DNA of 64,000 bases from JACKCR01 sp041390305 (lineage in GTDB: Bacteria; Eisenbacteria; RBG-16-71-46; CAIMUX01): NCBI GenBank assembly GCA_041390305.1, contig JAWKQE010000001.1, forward strand, positions 186,001-250,000, written 5' to 3'. Of this stretch, positions 33,502 through 42,711 are shown piece by piece. Under the pieces are notes generated by a model that was not told where the DNA came from, did not search any database, and worked only from the letters and a program-made list of their open reading frames with translations. Both the position numbers and the translations under genes were made by a program. How positions within the stretch are numbered: position 1 is the stretch's first letter; every line of letters begins with the position of its first letter.

Positions 33502-34299
33502 TCAGAAGACCGATAGGTCCACCGCGACCACTGCGTAGTGGAGCCAGGCGAAGTTGTAGACCGCGGAGACGTTCGCCCCGCCTTCGATCGTGCGGTACCC
33601 GAAGCTGACACCGGGGCCGTCGGGCCGGCCGTAGCGAACCTTGAGGGCCCCGTCGATGGCACGGCCGGGCCCACCGCCGAGTGCTTCGACCTCGGCGAGT
33701 CCCGTCCAACGCTCCGTGAACCGATAGGCCCCTGCCAGGTGGAGGAGAGGGACGAAGCCGACGTCGGTGTCGTTCGCCGTCTCGTCCCCTTGGTCGATCC
33801 GGATCTCTGCGTCGCGCACCTTCGCGGTGAAGCCGACCCAGGCCTGGCCTCGAGCGCCGGAGTGCCAGAGGTAGCGATAGCCGAGTCGCCACGAGTTGAA
33901 TCGGTAGGTCGCCTCCAGCTCTTCGCCGGCGGGGAACGTCTTTCCCGCGAACGTGACCGGAGACGCCGGCGTCCCGGTCTCCTTCAGCTGCAAGGGTGCC
34001 AGGAGAAGACCGAGCTGGTGCCGGTCGGAGAGGTCGTAGCGCACGGTGAGCCGCCCCGCCCCGACGGGGCCGTTGCCGACGAGGTCGACGAGGGAAAACC
34101 GGGTGGCGGGCGCCTCGTTCGGGATCTGGACGTCGTTGCGCGATTGCCAGACCGAGGCGAGTTCGAGCTCCGTGTGGAGTCGATGGGAGCCTGCCCGAGG
34201 CTCGACGGCCAGCGCCGAGCCCGTCAGCACGGCGCTCAGACCGAGCAGAAGAGTTCCGGAGCCGATCCAACTCCGCAACGTGGCTGTTCCGAATCGCAC
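33502..34299 (-). CDS. Outer-membrane beta-barrel protein
   Basis: The protein has 265 residues from a GTG at 34299 after AGGAGG. The signal peptide ends ALA. The rest alternates short amphipathic strands with turns (YRFNSWRLGYRYLWHS, AGAYRFTERWTGLAEVEALGGGPGRAIDGALKVRYGRP, VSFGYRTIEGGANVSAVYNFAWLHYAVVAVDLSVF) and ends in phenylalanine, the usual outer-membrane-protein terminus. This indicates a diderm cell envelope. Ligand or transport role unknown. Confidence 0.8.
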   Translation of the reverse strand: MRFGTATLRSWIGSGTLLLGLSAVLTGSALAVEPRAGSHRLHTELELASVWQSRNDVQIPNEAPATRFSLVDLVGNGPVGAGRLTVRYDLSDRHQLGLLLAPLQLKETGTPASPVTFAGKTFPAGEELEATYRFNSWRLGYRYLWHSGARGQAWVGFTAKVRDAEIRIDQGDETANDTDVGFVPLLHLAGAYRFTERWTGLAEVEALGGGPGRAIDGALKVRYGRPDGPGVSFGYRTIEGGANVSAVYNFAWLHYAVVAVDLSVF

Positions 34300-34617
34300 C
34301 AGGGAATCCTCCTTCGGTGTACGCGTCCTCCCTGGAGTATTCGGACACCAGCCGCATTCCGATGCAAGCGATGTGGATCTCCGTCGTTGCCGATCAGGCC
34401 TCCGATGCCCTTCGCATTCGACCTCCGCAACAGGCCCGCGTGGTGTGTGCGGCGCGGCTGGATGGCATCGCCGGATCTGCGGGGACATGGCCGTGGACGG
34501 AAGCGCAGGGATGCGGCCGTGGATGGAATCGCCTTTCGTCCGTGCCCACTCCGGGACTACTCTCGAACCGTCTGCCGGCCGGCCGGGGCTCCACGTAGAC
34601 TCCCAAGGAGTCCCCGT
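34300..34617. other. Divergent intergenic region, 318 bp
   Basis: No gene. The stretch ~34457-34532 holds three imperfect copies of a G-G-C-x-(G)-T-G-G-A-x-G-G-x-A-x-C-G-C-type 17-18 bp sequence (GGCCGTGGACGGAAGCGC, GGCCGTGGATGGAATCGC and a shorter relative). They could be binding sites between the barrel and DUF885 genes. Confidence 0.35.
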
Positions 34618-36554
34618 ATGCCGACCCGTTCCCTCCTGGTCGCCGGTGCTCTCGGCGCTCTCGTCTGCTCGATGCTCTTCGTCTCCGGTGCCGTTCGCTC
34701 GTATGCCTCAGCCACCTCCGCCACCTCAGCCACAGCAAACACCTCGGACGCCGCGGACACATCTTCTCCCGCGGCCGGCCCTTCGACGTCCGCTTCCGAC
34801 ACCGATGCGACGACTCGCTTCCAGGAACTCGGCGATCGCTGGTACGAGGACCTCCACCGGATCGACCCGGTTACGGCGACCGTCCACGGGGATCACCGAT
34901 ACGACGACCTCTTCCCGAACACGATCTCGCCGGAGCACCGGAAGCGAGTGGATGCGTTCGAACGCGAGTACCTGACGGCGGTGGACGCGATCGATCCGAC
35001 GGCTCTGAACGACAACGACCGCACGAGCTGGGAGATCTTTCGTCGTGACCGTGTGACCGGGCTCGAAGCACTTCGCTTTCCCGATCACCTCATGCCTGTG
35101 GACCAGCTCTTCAGCGTGCCGGTGGTGTTCGTGGAGTTCGCGGTGCCCGGTGGACTCACTCCGTTCGAGACGGCAGAGGACTACGACGAGTTTCTCTCCC
35201 GCATCGACGGGTTCGCCGTCTGGATGGACCAAGCGGTGACGAACATGCGTGAAGGGTGGAGCGCGGGGTCGTCCTTCCCGAGATCATCGTCGACAAGACT
35301 CTGCCCGTGCTCGAAAGCCAGATCGTGACGACTCCGGAGGAGAGCGACTTCTACCGAGCTGTTCGCGAGTTTCCGGACACGGTGAGTGAGTCCGAGAGGA
35401 CACGTCTTCGTGGCGCCTACGCGGCTGCGATCGAGACGGAGATCATCCCAGCCTATCGGAAGGTACACGACTTTCTGCGTGACGAGTACCGACCGCATGC
35501 GCGCCAAACGATCGGACTCTCCGATCTCCCAGACGGGGAGGCCTGGTACCGTTTCGCCATCCGCCTGCACGCAAACAGCGAGCAGACGCCACAGGAGATC
35601 CATGACGTGGGACTCCGTGAGGTGGAGCGGATTCGCGGGGAGATGGAACTCCTGGCGGCGGAAGTCGGGTTTGGCGGGGATCTGACACAGCTCTTCGCCT
35701 GGTTGCGCGAGCAGAAACAGCTCCGCTACTCGAGCGAGGACGACGTGCTGGAGCGGTACCGGGCGATCCGCGCTCGCGTCGAGCCGCACCTCGGGAAGCT
35801 CTTCCGCTCCAACCGCGCACCGAGTTCGAGATCCGTCCCGTGGAACCGTTCCGTCAGGCGACGACACCTGGCGCGTACCTGCATGCCTCCATCGGACGAC
35901 GGCACACGACCGGGCGTGTTCTTCGTGAACACGGGCGGATGGGAATGGCGGGAACACTCCCCGGCGGAGGCGTTGTTCCTGCACGAAGCCGTTCCCGGTC
36001 ACCATTTCCAGGTCGCTCTCGCGCGGGAGATGACGAGCCTGCCGCGCTTCCGTCGCGCGAGCCAGTACACCGCGTATGTCGAAGGTTGGGCACTCTACAC
36101 GGAGAGTCTCGGCGCCGAGCTCGGTGTCTACAAGGATCCGTTCCAGCGGCTGGGTCGGCTTCGCTCCGAGATGTTCCGTGCGCAGCGCCTCGTGGTCGAC
36201 ACGGGAATCCACGCGCTCGGTTGGACGCGGGAGAGAGCCCTGGCGCAGATGCCGATGGAAGTCGAGATCGATCGCTACATCGTCCTGCCGGGCCAGGCGC
36301 TCGCCTACAAGTCAGGGGAGCTGAGGATCCAGGCCTTGCGCCGGCGGGCGGAACGAGAACTCGGAGATCGATTCGACATCCGTGAGTTCCACGCGGTCGT
36401 GCTGGAGGAAGGGGCTCTCCCGCTCGACGTCCTCGAGGAGAACGTCGAGCGGTGGATCGAGGAGCGGAAGGCCGGCGCCCAGCTACCGGGCTACCGCAGG
36501 ATCAGCACCGGGATCGTATCGACGCCATCCCCGGAGTCGACACGGACGAAGTAG
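34618..36554 (+). CDS. Secreted DUF885 family protein, three frame changes
   Basis: ATG at 34618 follows AAGGAG. A signal peptide and an Ala/Ser/Thr linker precede DUF885, a family with a zinc-peptidase-like site. The site HEAVPGHHFQ and the later YVEGWALYTE are intact. The protein is readable only with three single-base corrections: one G missing in 35265-35268 (restores A-G-V-V-L-P-E), one base missing near 35808-35810 (restores S-Q-P-R-T-E-F-E-I-R-P-V-E), and one extra base in 35879-35882 (restores A-Y-x-M-P-P-S-D). The 3' end overlaps the convergent gene by 64 bp. Whether the indels are real is open. Confidence 0.78.
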
Positions 36555-38641
36555 CGACCGTTCGCGACGGCTCCGCCGGTATCGTCCCGTCCGTCCCAGT
36601 GGATCTCGTGGACACCCGCGCCGAAGCTTCGTGTCGCGAGGGACCGGACCGATCGTCCGGTGATGTCGAAGATCCCCAGCGTGACTGTCGACTCGTTCTT
36701 CAGACGGAACGAGATCGCGACGTCGCGCCGTGCCGGGTTCGGGTACGCGCTCACGGAGAGGAACGGCTCGGTCCCGTCGGGCAGGTCGTTCACCGGCGTG
36801 GATGCGATCTCGGTGACGAGATGATCGATCCGTCCATCGACACCGCAGGTCCATGCGTTACCCGGCGTGACGGAGATTCCGTACTGGATCGAGTCGTCGT
36901 TCACGTAGAGCGAGGGCCAGTTGAGTCCGTCCGTCGTGTGCCGGACGAATCCGTATCCGCCCGTATCGCCCCCGCAGACGAGTGCTTCATCTGCGCCAAC
37001 GACCTCGAGATCCAGGATCTCACGGTAGTCGGTGAGGGTCTGATCCACCCAGGTGTTCCCGCCGTTCGTCGTGCGCAGGATCAAACCGTCACTCCCGGCG
37101 ACCCAACCGTTCTGAGTATCCGCGAAGTCCACGTAGCGGTAGTCGCTTCCCACCGTATTCGGATGTGGCAGGATCGACCAGGTGGCACCACCGTCGGTGG
37201 TGCGGTAGATGAGGTCCCAGAGCGCCACGAGATAGCCGGTCGAGTCGTTGACGAAGTGGAGGTCGCGGAGGATCCCATAGCCCGTGATTCCCGAGACGGA
37301 CTGGGCGGCCCAGGTGACTCCGCCGTCGGTCGTCCGGTGCAGGGTGTGGTCGCCCTCGAGGATCCATCCGTTGGAAGGATCGGAGAAGTAGGAGATGCCG
37401 GACGGCCACCACGTGGCCTCGTTCCAGTTCACACCGTCAGTCGTTACGTAGTGGCTCGTTCCGCCCCGTGCGTAGACCCAGCTCGCCGTGAAGGCGCGCA
37501 CTTCATGGAGATCGCGACGATCACCGGGCAGGAAGACATGGTGCCAGTTTTCACCTCCATCAACAGTCTCGAGGAGCCCGAAATCATCCCCGACGGCCCA
37601 TCCGAGATCGGAACCGACGAAGCTGATGTCCCGGAGGAGCTGACCGGTTCCGTTCGAGAGCTGACTCCACGAGCTCCCGTCGAGCTCCGTGAGGAACCCG
37701 TAGTAGCCGCCCGCTAGGACTCGGTCGCCGCTCACTCCGACGGAGAGGAGGGACTTTGCCCCGACGTTGCCGCCGAGCACGGACCAGGAGTATCCGCCGT
37801 TCGTCGTCGTCATGACGTCGTACCAGTAGATCGAGTATCCCGTGTTCTCGTCGACGAACACCGGCTTCGTACCGGCATTTCCGCTCACCTGGGTCCACGT
37901 CGCACCGGCGTCCTCCGTGATCCACCAGCGGAGGAGGTTCGCGGCGTCGAACGTCCGCACCATCACTCGGTCCTGGGAGAACGCCCAGTAGACGGCGCTG
38001 TCGATCGACATGCCGGACGGGTCGCCGACGTCCGTCCAGGAGAGTCCGCCGTTCGTCGTGCGGATCACGCCCTGGGCGGCGTCGATGGCCCAACCGAAGT
38101 CCTGGTCGACGAACATCCAGGGGCCGACCCAGAACTCACCGAGGTAGTCCCAGGTGAGTCCGCCGTTGGTCGTGCGGTAGAGGTAGTTCGTCCATCCCGC
38201 CGGTCGCGTCGAGAGCCATCCGTGCGTGGGTGAGACGAACTGGATGTAGTTGCCCGTCACTCCCAGCGGCGGCAGGTTCGCGAAGTTCCACGTGTTTCCG
38301 CCGTCCGTCGTGTGGACGAGATCGGCGCCGATCGCCCATCCGTTCGATGCGTCGATCATCTCGATCATCTCGAGCCGATCGAGCCTGGAGACGTACTGTT
38401 CCACCCACGAAGCACCGCCGTCGACCGTGTGCCAGATGGAGCCGTGATCCGGGCCGTCGTTGGCGACGAACCAACCTTCTGTTCCATCCACGAACTCGAT
38501 CCCCTGAATGTCACGATGGGTCGGGAAGGGGCCCTGCTGCACCCACTGGGCCGACGCCGCGCAGACGACGATCGCAATTGCGGCGAGCGAACAAAGAGCA
38601 CTCGATGCGAGCCGTGATGGCCTGAGGTATTCCTGCGTCAT
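36491..38641 (-). CDS. Secreted BNR/Ycf48-like propeller protein with FlgD tail
   Basis: The protein has 716 residues; ATG at 38641 follows GAGGAGG. After a signal peptide (ending ASA) come repeats with T-[TV]-[DN]-G-G-x-[TS]-W, such as TVDGGASW, TTDGGNTW, TTNGGLTW and TTDGGATW, typical of Ycf48/BNR propellers. The FlgD-like tail starts at VSAYPNPARRD and ends VDTIPVLILR. It follows the 38658 gene by 16 bp in one operon, with the ribosome-binding site in the gap. Confidence 0.85.
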   Translation of the reverse strand: MTQEYLRPSRLASSALCSLAAIAIVVCAASAQWVQQGPFPTHRDIQGIEFVDGTEGWFVANDGPDHGSIWHTVDGGASWVEQYVSRLDRLEMIEMIDASNGWAIGADLVHTTDGGNTWNFANLPPLGVTGNYIQFVSPTHGWLSTRPAGWTNYLYRTTNGGLTWDYLGEFWVGPWMFVDQDFGWAIDAAQGVIRTTNGGLSWTDVGDPSGMSIDSAVYWAFSQDRVMVRTFDAANLLRWWITEDAGATWTQVSGNAGTKPVFVDENTGYSIYWYDVMTTTNGGYSWSVLGGNVGAKSLLSVGVSGDRVLAGGYYGFLTELDGSSWSQLSNGTGQLLRDISFVGSDLGWAVGDDFGLLETVDGGENWHHVFLPGDRRDLHEVRAFTASWVYARGGTSHYVTTDGVNWNEATWWPSGISYFSDPSNGWILEGDHTLHRTTDGGVTWAAQSVSGITGYGILRDLHFVNDSTGYLVALWDLIYRTTDGGATWSILPHPNTVGSDYRYVDFADTQNGWVAGSDGLILRTTNGGNTWVDQTLTDYREILDLEVVGADEALVCGGDTGGYGFVRHTTDGLNWPSLYVNDDSIQYGISVTPGNAWTCGVDGRIDHLVTEIASTPVNDLPDGTEPFLSVSAYPNPARRDVAISFRLKNESTVTLGIFDITGRSVRSLATRSFGAGVHEIHWDGRDDTGGAVANGRYFVRVDSGDGVDTIPVLILR

Positions 38642-38657
38642 CGGAGCCTCCTCTGAT

Positions 38658-40541
38658 TCACCGCGTGACGATGATGGAGCCGCTGAACGTCCGGGACGGG
38701 GAGACGGCGCTGACCTTGTAGACGCCGGAAGGTACCGCCCGTCCTTCGTGGTCCGTACCGTCCCAGAGGAACGAACTGCGCGTGTCCGGCTCGCCGCTCG
38801 AACGGAGCGTCTGGAGTCGTCTCCCTCCGATGTCGAAGATCTCGATCCTCTCGATCGCGGATTCGGCGGAGACAACGCCGCTGAGATCGATCCGGGCGAT
38901 CCCCTCGCTCGGGGGGAATGGGTTCGGTGCGATCCGAAGAGCCGGGCTTGCATCGACTATGACGCTCGGTGCGTCGGCCGGCTCCGTGCAGGGGAGACGC
39001 TCCGCGAAGATTCCATCGAACGGCGAGTTGTTGTCCCAGACGACGAAGACTCCGCCGTTCTCGTCGGTTGTCAGCGCCCAGTCTGCGCCCTGGAGCTCCG
39101 GTTCCATCGTGACAGGAGCACCGTCGACCTGTTCGAGAATCTGGCCCGCGGCGTCGACGTGCTGGAAGTAGATGTCCTGCTCCATCGTTCCGCCGTTCCG
39201 CCAGTCCGTCCAGACGAGGAAACAACCGCCGGCACCGTCGGGCGCGAGCCCGGCGCCGTATTGGCGGGCGGGCGCGAGACTGATCGGGATCATGTCGGGA
39301 TAGACGGGCACGGCGTCCTTCGTGACGCGCTGGAGGTAGTTGTCCCGTTCGTCGCCCCACTGCCAGACGCTGATCCAGGCGCCACCTTCCCCGTCGGCCA
39401 TCACGCCGCTGAGGTAGTTGCTGAGCGGAAGGACCTGCTCTCCATTCGGAGCCCAGAGTGCGTTGCCATCACCATCCAACCGCTGTCCACCGACGTAGTC
39501 GAAGAAGTCCGGACTGTGGCGTGAGTACCAGAAGATGAGGACGCCGCCCTCGCCGTCGGGGAGCGGCGCGTTCGCGAACTGATCGAGCTGACGGTTGCAG
39601 ACCATGATCCCGTTCCCGGTTCCCCAGACCGGGTCGCCGTTCGCATCGAGGCGCTCTGCGCGGACGTTGAGGCCTCCGGTGTTGTTCCCTGCGAACTCGT
39701 CGTAGCTGAGGAAGAGACCGCCCTGTCCGTCCGCGAGCACTCCATGGTTGAAGATGCTGTCGAGTGATGTGACCGCGGTGATGCCACACGGGCTCCCACC
39801 GGCCCAGAGGAGATCTCCGTCGGCGGAGACGTGCTGGATCCGGACTTCGTTCGGGAGGGAGGACGTCACGACACTGAGGAAGAACCCGTCGGCACCGTCA
39901 GAGACCATCGCGGGGCGGTAGGATGGCGTGCCGCAGGCCTGGAACACCACGCGCCCGAACGGTCCCCAGAGTCTCTCGCCGTTCGGTCCGAATCGCTGGA
40001 GTCGAACCTCGAAGTTCGCTTCCGGCGTCGGGGAACTCGCGGTGAACGCATAGACACCGCTTCCGGACGGATCGGCCACGACGTGCGGCGTGTGCTGGTC
40101 GTCCATGTCGAAGAGGACGAGGCCTTCGGTACCCCAGAGCCGATTGCCGGTCGCGTCGACTCGCTGCAGGCGGCACCGAGCGACGGAAGCGTTCGCGTTT
40201 TCTTCCCACGTCGTATAGAAGCCACCGGAACCGTCGGGGACGACGTTCCCGGTCCAATCCGCGAACACGAAGTAGCCCTCGGGGAGTTCGTTGACGGTGT
40301 GGGAAGCGAGTGGGTCGTCGCAGGACCAGTTCGCGAAAGAGACATCGGGAGACGACAAGGCGGCGAGACATGCGAGCACGGCCACGCCGACGAACGCGTC
40401 CACGCCCACGATCCTGCCAACGTCGACGATCCTCTCCACCGCCCGTCGTCCGTCCCGTCCGTCGGTTCGGCTCGATGCCGTCCGAACTCTCGGGCCGAAC
40501 AGGGGGAGCTGGGCTCCCTTCCACCAAGTCGATGCTGCCAT
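38658..40541 (-). CDS. Secreted repeat protein with FlgD tail
   Basis: The protein has 627 residues; ATG at 40541 follows GGAGG. A long n-region precedes the membrane segment VGVAVLACLAALSSP. Repeats alternate D-G-x-G-G-x-[FV]-x-x-W with [QA]-[RH]-[LV]-D-x-x-G-x-x-L-W, which looks like a propeller with a D-G-x-G-G loop per blade. The FlgD-like domain begins IAPNPFPPSE and ends SGSIIVTR. It is the first gene of a two-gene operon with the Ycf48-like protein. No enzyme motif. Confidence 0.8.
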   Translation of the reverse strand: MAASTWWKGAQLPLFGPRVRTASSRTDGRDGRRAVERIVDVGRIVGVDAFVGVAVLACLAALSSPDVSFANWSCDDPLASHTVNELPEGYFVFADWTGNVVPDGSGGFYTTWEENANASVARCRLQRVDATGNRLWGTEGLVLFDMDDQHTPHVVADPSGSGVYAFTASSPTPEANFEVRLQRFGPNGERLWGPFGRVVFQACGTPSYRPAMVSDGADGFFLSVVTSSLPNEVRIQHVSADGDLLWAGGSPCGITAVTSLDSIFNHGVLADGQGGLFLSYDEFAGNNTGGLNVRAERLDANGDPVWGTGNGIMVCNRQLDQFANAPLPDGEGGVLIFWYSRHSPDFFDYVGGQRLDGDGNALWAPNGEQVLPLSNYLSGVMADGEGGAWISVWQWGDERDNYLQRVTKDAVPVYPDMIPISLAPARQYGAGLAPDGAGGCFLVWTDWRNGGTMEQDIYFQHVDAAGQILEQVDGAPVTMEPELQGADWALTTDENGGVFVVWDNNSPFDGIFAERLPCTEPADAPSVIVDASPALRIAPNPFPPSEGIARIDLSGVVSAESAIERIEIFDIGGRRLQTLRSSGEPDTRSSFLWDGTDHEGRAVPSGVYKVSAVSPSRTFSGSIIVTR

Positions 40542-40690
40542 TTGCGTACCTCCGATGAGCGGGTCGACTGGGACCTCCCGGGTCGGCGGGAGTCGGATCC
40601 GCCGGCCGCCCTCGCGGAGACCCTGGGATCCATGTATTCGTGATGACTAGAGGTCGGGTACGGAACTGATGATACGAGGATCTGGGTTTC

Positions 40691-40726
40691 ATACACAATA
40701 TTTTTGGTGTATACTCACAATGTGAG
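40691..40726 (+). promoter_or_regulatory. Promoter with two palindromes before ArsR-M29 fusion gene
   Basis: ATACAC and GTGTAT (40691-40696, 40707-40712) form one inverted repeat and CTCAC-AAT-GTGAG (40714-40726) another. A near-consensus -10, TATACT (40710-40715), lies at their junction. The gene starts 65 bp further on. Sites overlapping a promoter in this way suit an ArsR-type repressor, possibly the encoded protein itself. Confidence 0.6.
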
Positions 40727-40790
40727 CGTAACCGGTTGCCGGAACTGGCGATAGGGCTCAGTATCCGGGAGTCGGGAGACCGGATCGACC

Positions 40791-42362
40791 ATGTCAGACA
40801 CACCCAAGATGCAGGACTTCGAGATCCTCGGCCACGTGCCCCAGCTGAAGGCGCTGGCCAATCCGATGCGTCTCTCGATCCTGAGCCTGATCGGAACGGA
40901 GCCGATGACCGCGGCCATGCTGGCCAAGGAGCTCGACATCCCGACCCAGCAGGCGAACTACCACCTCAATGTGCTCTGCGAGGAAGGGCTCGCGACCGAG
41001 GTCCGACGTGGACGGAAGCGTTGGAAGGAAGAGCGGTTCGTCGCAGCACGGGCACGGAACTACATCGTCGATCCGGCGATCGGCTGCCATGACGCCTCCG
41101 CTTCCCGGGCGGTCCGTCAGTCGGTCGAAGCCGCGTTCGTCGACTGGCGCCGAACGCAGCTCCTCGGCATCGACCTCGCGCGGATCGCGAGGCGCGTCGT
41201 GCGCGAGAACCTCCGCGTGCGAGAAGGGCAGACCGTACTCGTCGTGCTCACACCGCCCGCACTCAAGCTCGCCGGTGCGCTCCAGGTCGAGATCCGGGCC
41301 GCGGGCGCAAAGCCGCGGCTCCACATCTGGTCACGAGCAGTCGCGCTCCACAGTCTCGACAACCACACCACCGAGGAACTCGAGACGCTCGATTTCGTCG
41401 AGCCGCATCTCCAGCGAGACATCGACGCCGCGATCCTGCTCAGCAGCAACATGCCCGAAGAGGGGAGCGAACCCACACCTCAACAGCGGGAGAAGTTTCC
41501 GCTCCTCCTCCAGTCGGTCTCGCGTTGGTACGGATCGCTTCGCGAGAGACGGATCCCTCTCCTCGAACTCGCACTTCCACATCGCGGCGAGTTCGAGCAC
41601 GGCGTCGCGACGCCAGAGGAGGCGATCGACGCATTCTGGACCTGTCTCGAAGCCGACGTGGAACCGCTCGCAAACCGGATTCGCGCGCTCCATGAGAGGT
41701 TCCGCGGAGCCCGCGAAGTCCGGGTGACCTGTCCGCGCGGAACGGACCTGACCGTCGCTGTGGACGTCGACCGCGCCTTCCTCAGCGACGGCGTGATCTC
41801 CGAGTCCGACATCGCCGCCGGTCACCCATTCGAGGCACTCCCCGCCGGCGTCCTCTCGTTCCTCCCGGTTCCCGGGACCGCAAACGGAACGCTGTTCACG
41901 AGGCACGTCTTCGCCGGAGGGCTTCCGTTCACGGACGTCACACTGACGCTCCGAGACGGGCGGATCGAAGCCGTGAAGTCGCCGAACGACGTCACTGCGC
42001 TCATCGGCAGACTCGACACCGCGACGGGTGACGCAAAGGAACTCGCAGAGATCGGAGTCGGCCTCAACCCCGGCGCAAGTCAAACGACCGGCAAACCCGT
42101 CCTCGACGCGTGTATGAACGGCACCGTCACTCTGACGTTCGGCAACAACGAACAGCTGGGCGGAAAGGTCCAGTCGACCTTCACCCTCATTCTCCCAGCG
42201 CGGGACCGATCTCTCCACGTCGACGACACGGCGATCATCGACCGCGGCAGGATCAACAGTGGCTCGCCCGATCGTTCGGCGGACGCCGCGTCGGCCAGCA
42301 AGTCGGATGGCGAGCCGGACAGCGAGCCCGGCACCGGGTCGGCTGGAGAATCGGGCACCTAG
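40791..42362 (+). CDS. ArsR-type HTH fused to M29-like aminopeptidase domain
   Basis: The protein has 523 residues. Residues ~10-90 form an ArsR-type winged helix (LKALANPMRLSILSLI, TQQANYHLNVLCEEGLATEV). Residues ~115-490 resemble leucyl aminopeptidase T (M29): RVVRENLRVREGQTVLV, then a late GVGLNPGA and GGKVQSTFTLIL. The late blocks normally carry metal ligands as T-V-H and H-x-D; here they read T-V-T and T-F-T, so peptidase activity is doubtful. A DNA-binding sensor built on a degenerate enzyme fold is plausible. The last ~35 residues are Ser/Asp/Gly-rich. Confidence 0.78.
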   Translation: MSDTPKMQDFEILGHVPQLKALANPMRLSILSLIGTEPMTAAMLAKELDIPTQQANYHLNVLCEEGLATEVRRGRKRWKEERFVAARARNYIVDPAIGCHDASASRAVRQSVEAAFVDWRRTQLLGIDLARIARRVVRENLRVREGQTVLVVLTPPALKLAGALQVEIRAAGAKPRLHIWSRAVALHSLDNHTTEELETLDFVEPHLQRDIDAAILLSSNMPEEGSEPTPQQREKFPLLLQSVSRWYGSLRERRIPLLELALPHRGEFEHGVATPEEAIDAFWTCLEADVEPLANRIRALHERFRGAREVRVTCPRGTDLTVAVDVDRAFLSDGVISESDIAAGHPFEALPAGVLSFLPVPGTANGTLFTRHVFAGGLPFTDVTLTLRDGRIEAVKSPNDVTALIGRLDTATGDAKELAEIGVGLNPGASQTTGKPVLDACMNGTVTLTFGNNEQLGGKVQSTFTLILPARDRSLHVDDTAIIDRGRINSGSPDRSADAASASKSDGEPDSEPGTGSAGESGT

Positions 42363-42711
42363 GTGGAAGGTCACCCGGAGAGCGAATCGGACACATAGTC
42401 GGAAGTCGAGTCGAACAGGGCGGCCGGGCCGGTGGCCGCCTCCGCCGAACGCAGCGGTCCCGTAACCGCCTCCGTCGGACGCAACGGTTCGGAAACCCAT
42501 CCGTGCCAGTTCTCGGCTCGATCCCGCGATCGCAAAAAAGTCGCGCGCAAAGGCATCCGCGGCAGTCCAGGCGACGAATCTCCAGACGAACACAGGTTGG
42601 GCGAGCAAGACTCGATCGCGCGGCACGGCGCATGTTGCCGTTGGAGTGATCTGTCGAACGCGAATTCCAACCCATCATCGACCGCGACAAACTCGACTGG
42701 AGGCGTTCAGG
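42363..42711. other. Intergenic, 349 bp
   Basis: No gene is evident on either strand. It contains a two-unit 30-bp tandem repeat at 42436-42490 and the ribosome-binding site of the DUF4397 gene. Confidence 0.4.
42436..42490. repeat. Two tandem copies of a 30-bp unit
   Basis: Both copies have the pattern CCGCCTCCGxCGxACGCAxCGGT and differ at few positions. They begin at 42436 and 42466. Confidence 0.55.
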
